A stretch of 5,191 nucleotides of DNA. Origin: Paracoccaceae bacterium (GTDB lineage: Bacteria > Pseudomonadota > Alphaproteobacteria > Rhodobacterales > Rhodobacteraceae). The translations under genes and the position numbers were made by a program. Of this stretch, positions 1 to 5,191 are shown piece after piece. The notes under the pieces were generated by a model. It was not told the origin of the DNA. It saw nothing but the letters and a program-made list of their open reading frames with translations, and ran no database searches. Positions within the stretch are counted from its first letter, which is position 1. Every line of letters starts with the position of its first letter. The stretch lies in NCBI GenBank assembly GCA_018647275.1, contig JABGTH010000313.1, forward strand, positions 1 through 5,191, in the 5' to 3' direction.

Positions 1-1067
1 AATTCGGCGATGCCATCAATACAAGCCAGCTGCATTTCGTCGTTGATCTTTGTCGCACCCACATCCAGCGCACCGCGGAAGATGAAGGGGAAGCACAGCA
101 CGTTGTTTACCTGATTTGGAAAATCACTGCGCCCGGTTGCGATAATTGCATCAGGGGCAACTTCACGCACAAGGTCAGGCAAGATTTCAGGGGTCGGGTT
201 GGCCAGTGCAAACACGATTGGCTGTCGTTGGGTCATTTGACGTACGTGATCTTGTTTAAGAACACCCGGGCCAGACAGTCCTAGAAATAGATCAGCTTCA
301 GCGATCACATCATCCAGCGTGCGCAGGTCGCTTGGTTGGGCAAAGGCGGACTTGGATGGGTTCATGTCGATCTCGCGGCCCTCATAGACTAACCCATGAA
401 TGTCACAAAGCCAGATGTTTTCGCGCTTAACGCCCATTTTTAGCAGCATGTTAAGGCACGCAATGCCTGCAGCGCCGCCACCTGTTGAAACGATCTTGAT
501 ATCTTCGAACCGTTTACCAGCGACGTGGAGCGCGTTCTTAACCGCAGCACCTACAACAATCGCAGTGCCGTGCTGGTCGTCGTGGAAGACGGGAATATTC
601 ATCCGCTCGCGGCAGATTTTTTCAACGATGAAACACTCTGGCGCTTTAATGTCTTCAAGGTTCACTGCGCCAAATGTTGGTTCAAGGGCACAGACGATGT
701 CCGCCAGTTTTTCTGGATCGGTTTCGTTCACTTCGATGTCAAAGCAATCGATGGCCGCGAACTTCTTGAACAGAACGGCCTTGCCTTCCATCACGGGTTT
801 AGAGGCCAACGCACCGATGTTGCCCAAGCCTAATACTGCGGTCCCATTGGTGACAACAGCAACCAGATTGGCGCGTGATGTATAACGGGCTGCATCCGCT
901 GGGTTTGCCTGAATTTCTAAACAGGCCTCAGCCACGCCCGGTGAGTAGGCCCGCGCCAAATCACGTCCGTTTGCCAAAGGTTTTGTCGCACGGATTTCCA
1001 GCTTTCCGGGGCGTGGAAACTCGTGATAATCAAGGGCGGCTTGGCGTAGATTTGGGGTATCGGACAT
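1..1067 (-). CDS. maeB: NADP-type malic enzyme (MaeB family), C-terminus cut by the window edge
   Basis: Cytosolic oxidative decarboxylation of L-malate to pyruvate with reduction of NAD(P)+. The start is ATG at 1067-1065, preceded by a good Shine-Dalgarno. 355 complete codons are visible and the frame stays open to base 1. The N-terminal malic domain (about residues 15-160) has the AYSPGVAEAC block with the proton-donor Tyr41, then KPVMEGKAVLFKKF with the general-base Lys96. The metal ligands are Glu138 and Asp139 (NLEDIKAPE) and Asp164 in the FHDDQHGTA signature. A Rossmann domain follows, with VSTGGGAAG at about 193-201, SGPG at 265-268 and the ANPTPE segment at 289-294. Spacing of these residues matches E. 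coli MaeB with an offset of two. MaeB-type enzymes usually run to about 750 residues with a phosphotransacetylase-like C-terminal domain. That part would lie left of the window, so I cannot tell whether it is present. NADP rather than NAD preference is inferred from the family. The gene is divergent from the nucleoside operon. Confidence 0.95.
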   Translation of the reverse strand, partial: MSDTPNLRQAALDYHEFPRPGKLEIRATKPLANGRDLARAYSPGVAEACLEIQANPADAARYTSRANLVAVVTNGTAVLGLGNIGALASKPVMEGKAVLFKKFAAIDCFDIEVNETDPEKLADIVCALEPTFGAVNLEDIKAPECFIVEKICRERMNIPVFHDDQHGTAIVVGAAVKNALHVAGKRFEDIKIVSTGGGAAGIACLNMLLKMGVKRENIWLCDIHGLVYEGREIDMNPSKSAFAQPSDLRTLDDVIAEADLFLGLSGPGVLKQDHVRQMTQRQPIVFALANPTPEILPDLVREVAPDAIIATGRSDFPNQVNNVLCFPFIFRGALDVGATKINDEMQLACIDGIAE

Positions 1068-1072
1068 GAGAG

Positions 1073-1077
1073 CCTCC
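1073..1077 (-). promoter_or_regulatory. Ribosome binding site of the malic enzyme gene
   Basis: Read on the minus strand this is GGAGG, five bases upstream of the ATG at 1067-1065. It is the only strong Shine-Dalgarno core I found in the window and it fixes the malic enzyme start. Confidence 0.8.
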
Positions 1078-1091
1078 AGCATTTTTAAATT

Positions 1092-1109
1092 TAGTTTAAT
1101 ATTAAACTA
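1092..1109. promoter_or_regulatory. Perfect 18-bp palindrome, probable operator for a dimeric regulator
   Basis: The sequence TAGTTTAATATTAAACTA equals its own reverse complement over all 18 bases; the next pair outward (1091/1110, T and T) breaks the symmetry. It has no unpaired loop and no T-run arrangement typical of a terminator, so an operator for a homodimeric helix-turn-helix protein is the likelier reading. AT-rich palindromes of this length are typical of MarR-type and some GntR-type regulators, but the sequence does not say which. It lies 24 bases upstream of the malic enzyme start, where it would overlap that gene's promoter or early leader. It is 93 bases upstream of the ATG at 1203. 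Confidence 0.5.
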
Positions 1110-1120
1110 TTACTTTTATG

Positions 1121-1132
1121 AATGCTAGCATT
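1121..1132. repeat. Perfect 12-bp palindrome beside the 18-bp palindrome
   Basis: AATGCTAGCATT is fully self-complementary, and symmetry ends at the flanking G/G pair (1120/1133). Its centre is 26 bp from the centre of the 18-bp palindrome, but the two half-sites are unlike, so it is not a second copy of the same motif. A 12-bp palindrome could be a separate weak operator or chance in AT-rich DNA. Confidence 0.3.
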
Positions 1133-1202
1133 GTGTTGCTAATTGTAAAGAACACCGCTGGATGGGTTGCCAATTGGGCCGCACCGTATCAGGCTGCATC
1201 CC

Positions 1203-2291
1203 ATGACAGAGATATGTGCAGAAGTTTGTTTACCAACGCAAGATTTGCGTGGTGATATTGGGTTTTTCAATAAGATGTTGGGGATGCGGATGGATATGAT
1301 TTATCCAGCTGATGACCCTGCTGTTGCTGTGTTTTCGGGCCATGGTTTGTCTGTGCGCCTTGATGCGGGCCTTAATACCGACGCGGGGCAATTGCTGATC
1401 CGTACCGAAGACGTAACGGGTTTTGCAGATGGCGAACGCGCGCTGACCTCCCCCGGTGGGACGCTGATCGCGATTGAAGCGCTGCACGAACCCTTGGCTA
1501 TGCCTGAGACAATTCATTCTTTCGTGGTGCGCCGTCTGGCGGACCAAGCCCCTTGGGTTATTGGGCGTGCAGGTATGCATTACCGTGATCTGATCCCTGA
1601 TCGTTTGGGCGGTTCGATTATCGCTAGCCATATTCGCATCCCAGACGGTGGTCCTGTGCCGGACATGGTTCATTACCATACGGTCGGATTTCAGTTGATA
1701 TTCTGTTACCGTGGCTGGGTAGATCTGGTTTATGAAGATCAAGGCGAACCATTCCGCCTTTATGCGGGCAATTGCGTCATTCAGCCGCCGCAAATTCGGC
1801 ACCGCGTTTTATATGCTTCTGATAATATCGAAGTGATCGAAATTGGTGTGCCCGCGGAACACGTGACAACGATCGATCATGATATGCAGTTGCCCAACGG
1901 CCCTGCTAATCCAACGCGTCAATTCAATGGACAGCGTTTTGTGCATCACAAAGTGGATGAGGCAACATGGAAACCGTTCCGTGTTCCGGGCTTGCAAAGC
2001 CGCGACACAACAATTGCTGAACATACAAAAGACGTTGCTGGCGTTCATGTGATCCGCGTGGGCGAAGGGGCCCAAAATTGGACCAAACACACGACCGATA
2101 TTCTGTTCACCTTCGTAATGGAGGGCACCATGACGCTTGAGGGGGAAGGACGTGACCCTTATCCCCTTGAGGCAGGGGACGCATTTGTTATTCCACCGGA
2201 CATGAAGACGCGGTATGCAAACCCTTCGGCTGATTTGGAATTGCTCGAAGTGTCCTTACCTGCTGCGTTCGATACAATTGTTGGGAAATAA
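1203..2291 (+). CDS. VOC (glyoxalase-fold) plus double-cupin fusion protein, function unknown
   Basis: 362 residues from ATG 1203. Residues 1-95 resemble a vicinal-oxygen-chelate/glyoxalase half-module (LPTQDLRGDIGFFNKMLGMRM, then AVFSGHGLSVRLD). Residues about 113-218 form a cupin: motif 1 is HYHTVGFQ...YRG with His157, His159 and Gln164, and motif 2 is GNCVIQPPQIRH with His200. Gln replaces the usual metal-ligand Glu. Residues about 268-353 form a second cupin (FVMEG, then GDAFVIPPDMKTRYAN) that keeps the fold motifs but lacks the His-x-His pair and has Arg337 where the last His would be, so it is probably metal-free. No signal peptide or membrane segment is seen, so it is likely cytosolic. 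An in-frame TTG at 1167 would add 12 residues. I prefer ATG 1203 because the VOC strand starts immediately after it, but both starts have weak ribosome binding sites. The stop lies one base before cdd, implying co-transcription. The role is unknown: a small-molecule enzyme or a sugar/nucleoside-derivative binder are both possible. Confidence 0.85.
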   Translation: MTEICAEVCLPTQDLRGDIGFFNKMLGMRMDMIYPADDPAVAVFSGHGLSVRLDAGLNTDAGQLLIRTEDVTGFADGERALTSPGGTLIAIEALHEPLAMPETIHSFVVRRLADQAPWVIGRAGMHYRDLIPDRLGGSIIASHIRIPDGGPVPDMVHYHTVGFQLIFCYRGWVDLVYEDQGEPFRLYAGNCVIQPPQIRHRVLYASDNIEVIEIGVPAEHVTTIDHDMQLPNGPANPTRQFNGQRFVHHKVDEATWKPFRVPGLQSRDTTIAEHTKDVAGVHVIRVGEGAQNWTKHTTDILFTFVMEGTMTLEGEGRDPYPLEAGDAFVIPPDMKTRYANPSADLELLEVSLPAAFDTIVGK

Positions 2292-2292
2292 A

Positions 2293-2682
2293 ATGTCACT
2301 TAAAGACGCGGCCATTGCAGTGCGTGAAAACGCCTATGCTCCTTATTCACGGTTCAAAGTGGGGGCGGCTATTCGTACGCCTTCTGGGGCTGTTTATTCC
2401 GGGTGCAATGTTGAAAATGCGGCTTATCCCGAAGGCACATGTGCCGAAGCTGGTGCAATCGCGGCAATGATTGCTGCGGGTGAAACAGAACTTGTGGCGG
2501 CTTATGTTGTTGCGGGTGCAGATAAGCCTGTGCCGCCGTGTGGCGGATGCCGCCAAAAGTTGGCTGAATTCACCAAGGCTGATGTCGAGATAACAATGGC
2601 CACTATAACAGGAGAAGAGCAAGTGATCCGCATGGATGCGCTTTTGCCTGGTGCCTTTGATGCTGCGTTTTTGAAAGAGTAA
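2293..2682 (+). CDS. cdd: Cytidine deaminase, short homotetrameric type
   Basis: Hydrolytic deamination of cytidine and deoxycytidine to uridine and deoxyuridine, releasing ammonia, in the cytosol. The 129-residue length is that of the small zinc-dependent tetrameric class (as in Bacillus), not the longer dimeric E. coli type. Visible motifs are AYAPYSRFKVGAA (residues 14-26), the ribose-binding segment CNVENAAYPEG with Asn39 and Glu41, the catalytic TCAE with zinc ligand Cys50 and proton-shuttle Glu52, and PPCGGCRQ with zinc ligands Cys83 and Cys86. The residue after the catalytic Glu is Ala53, where the Bacillus enzyme has an Arg that tunes the zinc site. The start at ATG 2293 follows a GGGA (2283-2286) at six-base spacing and puts the conserved core at the normal distance from the N-terminus. 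An upstream ATG at 2215 in the same frame lies inside the cupin gene and would add 26 unrelated residues, so I rejected it. Confidence 0.96.
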   Translation: MSLKDAAIAVRENAYAPYSRFKVGAAIRTPSGAVYSGCNVENAAYPEGTCAEAGAIAAMIAAGETELVAAYVVAGADKPVPPCGGCRQKLAEFTKADVEITMATITGEEQVIRMDALLPGAFDAAFLKE

Positions 2683-2687
2683 CCGCA

Positions 2688-4001
2688 ATGAACGAGATTA
2701 CTGCACGCGGTGTTATCGGGAAATTGAGACAGCGCCAAACGCCAAACCGCCAAGAATTATCGTGGTTTGCTCAAGGGTTGGCAGATCATACCGTAAGTGA
2801 CGCACAAGCGGGTGCGTTTGCTATGGCGGTTTGTCTGAACGGCTTGGGCGATGTTGGTCGCGTGGCGTTGACGATGGCGATGCGTGACAGTGGGACTGTC
2901 ATGTCATGGAAACTAGATGGTCCGATCTTGGACAAACACTCTACTGGTGGGGTTGGCGATTGCGTCAGCTTGTTGTTGGCCCCTGCCTTGGCAGCCTGCG
3001 GCGCATTTGTTCCAATGATTTCTGGGCGCGGTTTGGGTCACACTGGCGGGACGTTGGATAAGTTGGAATCCATCCCTGGCGTAAGCACACAACTAAGCGA
3101 ACGCAAATTCCGTGATGTTGTGACCAAAGCAGGTTGTGCCATTGTGGGTGCAAGCGCATCGATCGCACCAGCAGACAAGCGCTTGTATGCGGTGCGCGAT
3201 GTGACATCGACGGTCGAAAGCATGGACCTGATCACAGCCTCGATCCTTTCCAAGAAATTGGCGGGCGGTTTGGATGGTTTGGTGCTAGACGTTAAAACCG
3301 GCAGCGGTGCCTTTATGAAAGACATCGCGCAAGCGCGTGGTTTGGCAGAGGGACTGACAAAAACGGCTAATGCCGCAGGCTGCCGCACTACTGCAGTAAT
3401 TAGCGATATGAACCAACCCTTGGCTCCTGCGCTGGGCAATGCGTTGGAAATCGCTGAAGTTATGCGCGTTATGACCCTTAGCCCCAAAGGCCCTTTGGTT
3501 GATATTTGTGCGGCCTTGGGCGGCGTATTGTTGGCCAATGCAAAATTAACGGATGATGTGCAGACAGGCGCTGAAATGATTGTCAACGCTCTTCGTGATG
3601 GCCGCGCGGCTGAACGCTTTGCCCAGATGATCGCTGGCATGGGCGGTCCTGTGAAGTTTGCAGAAAACTGGGCGCGTTTCTTGCCCGAAGCAACTGTGAT
3701 CCGCGAAGTTTCGGCGCAGCAATCGGGCTTTATCACAGCCATCAATGGCGAAGCCTTGGGTATGGCGGTTGTTGCAATGGGCGGTGGCCGCTCTGTTGAA
3801 ACGGACCAGATCAATCCTTCTGTTGGCTATACAGACGTCGTGCGCTTGGGGGCAAAAGTGAGCAAAGGTCAACCTCTGGCTGTTGTACACGCGGGTCGCC
3901 CAGATCGAGCTGATGCAGCTGAACGGGCACTTCGCGCCGCCATTAAGATTGGCAGCACAAAGCCAACGCTACCCAACCTTATTCACGAAAGAATTGGTTA
4001 A
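2688..4001 (+). CDS. deoA: Thymidine phosphorylase
   Basis: Reversible phosphorolysis of thymidine (and deoxyuridine) to the base and 2-deoxyribose-1-phosphate; a cytosolic homodimer in the family. The 437 residues compare with 440 in E. coli DeoA. Order: N-terminal helical domain (about 1-66), the nucleoside phosphorylase/phosphoribosyltransferase-fold domain (about 75-305), and the C-terminal pyrimidine phosphorylase domain (about 345-420). The phosphate-binding loop is KHSTGGVGD (83-91), including His84. The family signature SGRGLGHTGGTLDKLE runs from 112 to 127. Substrate residues equivalent to E. coli Arg171, Ser186 and Lys190 appear as Arg170, Ser185 and Lys189. It starts five bases after the cdd stop, with a weak purine-rich GAAAGAG (2673-2679) as ribosome binding site. 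Its stop overlaps the deoB start. A broader pyrimidine-nucleoside phosphorylase specificity is possible, but the length and the deoB partner favour DeoA. Confidence 0.95.
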   Translation: MNEITARGVIGKLRQRQTPNRQELSWFAQGLADHTVSDAQAGAFAMAVCLNGLGDVGRVALTMAMRDSGTVMSWKLDGPILDKHSTGGVGDCVSLLLAPALAACGAFVPMISGRGLGHTGGTLDKLESIPGVSTQLSERKFRDVVTKAGCAIVGASASIAPADKRLYAVRDVTSTVESMDLITASILSKKLAGGLDGLVLDVKTGSGAFMKDIAQARGLAEGLTKTANAAGCRTTAVISDMNQPLAPALGNALEIAEVMRVMTLSPKGPLVDICAALGGVLLANAKLTDDVQTGAEMIVNALRDGRAAERFAQMIAGMGGPVKFAENWARFLPEATVIREVSAQQSGFITAINGEALGMAVVAMGGGRSVETDQINPSVGYTDVVRLGAKVSKGQPLAVVHAGRPDRADAAERALRAAIKIGSTKPTLPNLIHERIG

Positions 4002-5191
4002 TGGCAGTCAACGAAGTGTCTGCAAAAGGGCGTGCGTTTTTGGTCGTTCTGGATTCTGTCGGTATTGGCGGGGCGCCGGACGCCGGTCAATATTTCAACG
4101 GTGATTTTCCTGATACAGGATCAAACACCTTTGGTCACATCACGCAGGCTTGCACCGATGGATTGGCCGAAGACGGGCGTAGTGGCCCCCTAAATATTCC
4201 AAACCTTGCAGCGTTGGGCATGTTCCACGCAGAGGCTTTGGCGAACGGGCGTGCCTTTGATGGTGCGCCAGCGACCGGCACTTGGGGCGCGGCCCAAGAA
4301 GTGTCTAAGGGCAAGGATACTCCGTCAGGCCACTGGGAATTGGCGGGATTACTGGTTCCTTGGGATTGGCACTATTTCCCAGATGAGACGCCTGCGTTCC
4401 CCGATGAGGTGACCAAAGCGATATGTGAAATTGCCAATGTCGACGGTATCTTAGGCAACAGTCACGCGTCTGGCATAGGTGTCATCGACGAATTTGGCGC
4501 TGCCCATATGCAAACGGGTCAACCCATCTGCTACACCTCTGTCGACAGCGTCCTGCAGATCGCAGCGCATGAAGAAACCTTTGGGTTAGAGCGGCTGTTG
4601 GACCTTTGTGAGCGCCTTGCGCCTATGTTGCACAAAATGAAACTGGGCCGCGTTATCGCCCGTCCTTTTGTCGGCGAAACGGGTCGTTTTGAACGCACAC
4701 CGCGCAGACGTGATTACGCAATAATGCCGCCCGCGCCTGTCCTAAGCAATTGGGTCCAAGACGCAGGCCGATACGTCTACGCGATTGGAAAAATAGGTGA
4801 CATCTTTTCGATGCAGGGCTTTAGCGAGGTGCGCAAAGGCACCGACGCCCAGTTGATGCAGCATCTGGATGATCTGGTGAGTGACGCCGTTGAGGGCAGT
4901 CTGACCTTTGCGAATTTTGTGGAGTTTGACAGTCAGTATGGTCATCGCCGTGATGTTTCTGGCTATGCCCGTCACCTTGAGTGGTTCGACCGTGAAATCG
5001 GGGGGATGATCGCGCGCCTTGGCCCTGATGATATCATGGTCTTCACCGCAGATCACGGCAACGATCCGACATGGATCGGCACTGATCACACCCGCGAGCG
5101 GGTTCCAGTGCTGATCGCTGGCGGCAAAGCCAAACAGCTGGGGAAGATCGATTTCGTTGATGTTGCGGCGATTGTTTCGGCACATTTGGGT
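4001..5191 (+). CDS. deoB: Phosphopentomutase, last residues cut by the window edge
   Basis: Interconverts (deoxy)ribose-1-phosphate and (deoxy)ribose-5-phosphate, linking nucleoside phosphorolysis to pentose and glycolytic metabolism; a cytosolic Mn-dependent enzyme of the alkaline phosphatase superfamily. 397 codons are visible, ending ...IVSAHLG. By comparison with the 407-residue E. coli protein only about 10-15 residues are missing. The metal ligands are all present at family spacing: Asp18 (VLDSVGIGGAPDA), Asp310 and His315 (EFDSQYGHRRD), Asp351 and His352 (TADHGNDPTW), and His363 (GTDHTRE). The phosphorylated Thr is expected at Thr107 in GKDTPSGHWE, and the cap domain lies between, with TSVDSVLQIAAHEE (about 180-193) and AIGKIGDIF (261-269). 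The ATG shares its A with the deoA stop (TAATG), which points to translational coupling. The reading frame shows no break. Confidence 0.96.
   Translation, partial: MAVNEVSAKGRAFLVVLDSVGIGGAPDAGQYFNGDFPDTGSNTFGHITQACTDGLAEDGRSGPLNIPNLAALGMFHAEALANGRAFDGAPATGTWGAAQEVSKGKDTPSGHWELAGLLVPWDWHYFPDETPAFPDEVTKAICEIANVDGILGNSHASGIGVIDEFGAAHMQTGQPICYTSVDSVLQIAAHEETFGLERLLDLCERLAPMLHKMKLGRVIARPFVGETGRFERTPRRRDYAIMPPAPVLSNWVQDAGRYVYAIGKIGDIFSMQGFSEVRKGTDAQLMQHLDDLVSDAVEGSLTFANFVEFDSQYGHRRDVSGYARHLEWFDREIGGMIARLGPDDIMVFTADHGNDPTWIGTDHTRERVPVLIAGGKAKQLGKIDFVDVAAIVSAHLG

Larger units (their letters stand above)
1068..1202. promoter_or_regulatory. AT-rich divergent control region between the malic enzyme and nucleoside operons
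   Basis: This is the only sizeable non-coding stretch in the window. It must carry the promoters for both divergent units unless transcripts enter from outside. Bases 1081-1150 are strikingly AT-rich compared with the coding regions on either side and contain two perfect palindromes, described separately. I could not place a convincing -35/-10 pair for either direction: candidate hexamers exist, but their spacing or match is poor. If the downstream gene begins at the alternative TTG (1167), the non-coding part shrinks to 1068-1166. Confidence 0.65.
1203..5191 (+). other. Pyrimidine nucleoside catabolism operon: VOC-cupin, cdd, deoA, deoB
   Basis: Four co-directional genes are separated by 1 base, 5 bases and a 1-base overlap, with no room for internal promoters or terminators between them, so a single transcript is inferred. 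The three recognised enzymes act in sequence on pyrimidine deoxynucleosides. The operon probably continues beyond the right edge, because deoB is not yet finished there. No deoC aldolase, nucleoside transporter or DeoR-type regulator gene is within the window. Confidence 0.8.

Noticed and set aside
400..885. Plus-strand open frames at 400-885 and 525-833 opposite the malic enzyme
   Set aside because: They lie fully antisense to a gene with all malic enzyme catalytic and nucleotide-binding motifs, and their translations show no recognisable domain.
875..1069. Small plus-strand open frame ending near the malic enzyme start
   Set aside because: It is antisense to the N-terminal malic enzyme codons, including the AYSPGVAEAC block, and has no motif of its own.
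1092..1109. Reading the 18-bp palindrome as a shared intrinsic terminator
   Set aside because: The flanking genes are divergent and so need no terminator between them. The palindrome has no loop, its stem is almost entirely A/T, and a hairpin of it would be weak.
1110..1150. Possible -35/-10 promoter pair for the nucleoside operon
   Set aside because: Hexamers such as GCTAAT (1138-1143) resemble a -10, but no acceptable -35 lies 16-18 bases upstream, so I do not call a promoter.
1170..1177. 8-bp palindrome CCAATTGG near the alternative TTG start
   Set aside because: It is too short to distinguish from chance and may lie within the coding region if TTG 1167 is used.
1230..1802. Long minus-strand open frame opposite the VOC-cupin gene
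   Set aside because: The plus-strand frame has clear cupin motifs and fits the operon; the antisense translation resembles no family.
2215..2292. 26-residue N-terminal extension of cytidine deaminase
   Set aside because: It overlaps the end of the cupin gene in another frame, the conserved deaminase core starts right after ATG 2293, and the 129-residue length is normal for the family.
3038..3814. 258-codon minus-strand open frame opposite deoA
   Set aside because: It is a shadow of the deoA frame, rich in Ala, Ser and Pro as expected for the complement of GC-biased codons, and deoA is unambiguous by its signature motif.
4742..5185. 147-codon minus-strand open frame opposite deoB
   Set aside because: It is antisense to the metal-binding C-terminal half of phosphopentomutase and has no recognisable domain.

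Overview
This window is a chromosomal housekeeping region from what looks like an alphaproteobacterium. The best guess is a marine Rhodobacteraceae (Roseobacter-type) strain. That guess rests on the style of the encoded proteins (a MaeB-type malic enzyme, a proteobacterial-length DeoB), the moderate GC content and the tightly packed gene order. No rRNA or other decisive marker is present. I see no mobile element, CRISPR array, tRNA or phage signature, and no previously undescribed system that I can defend. The least explained items are one fusion protein and one operator-like palindrome.

Layout: positions 1-1067 (minus strand) hold the N-terminal 355 codons of a MaeB-type malic enzyme, cut by the left window edge. 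Positions 1068-1202 are an AT-rich divergent intergenic region. It contains a perfect 18-bp palindrome (1092-1109) and a perfect 12-bp palindrome (1121-1132). Four plus-strand genes then follow almost without gaps: a VOC (glyoxalase-fold) plus double-cupin protein of unknown function (1203-2291), cytidine deaminase cdd (2293-2682), thymidine phosphorylase deoA (2688-4001) and phosphopentomutase deoB (4001 to the right edge, lacking only its last residues).

How they work together: Cdd deaminates (deoxy)cytidine to (deoxy)uridine. DeoA phosphorolyses thymidine or deoxyuridine to the free base and deoxyribose-1-phosphate. DeoB isomerises this to deoxyribose-5-phosphate, which a DeoC aldolase (not in the window) would split into acetaldehyde and glyceraldehyde-3-phosphate. 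The set is a pyrimidine nucleoside salvage and catabolism operon. The VOC-cupin gene is the promoter-proximal member and ends one base before cdd, so it is probably co-transcribed, but nothing in its sequence shows what it does for the pathway. The divergent malic enzyme makes pyruvate from malate and has no obvious direct link to nucleoside use other than the shared control region.
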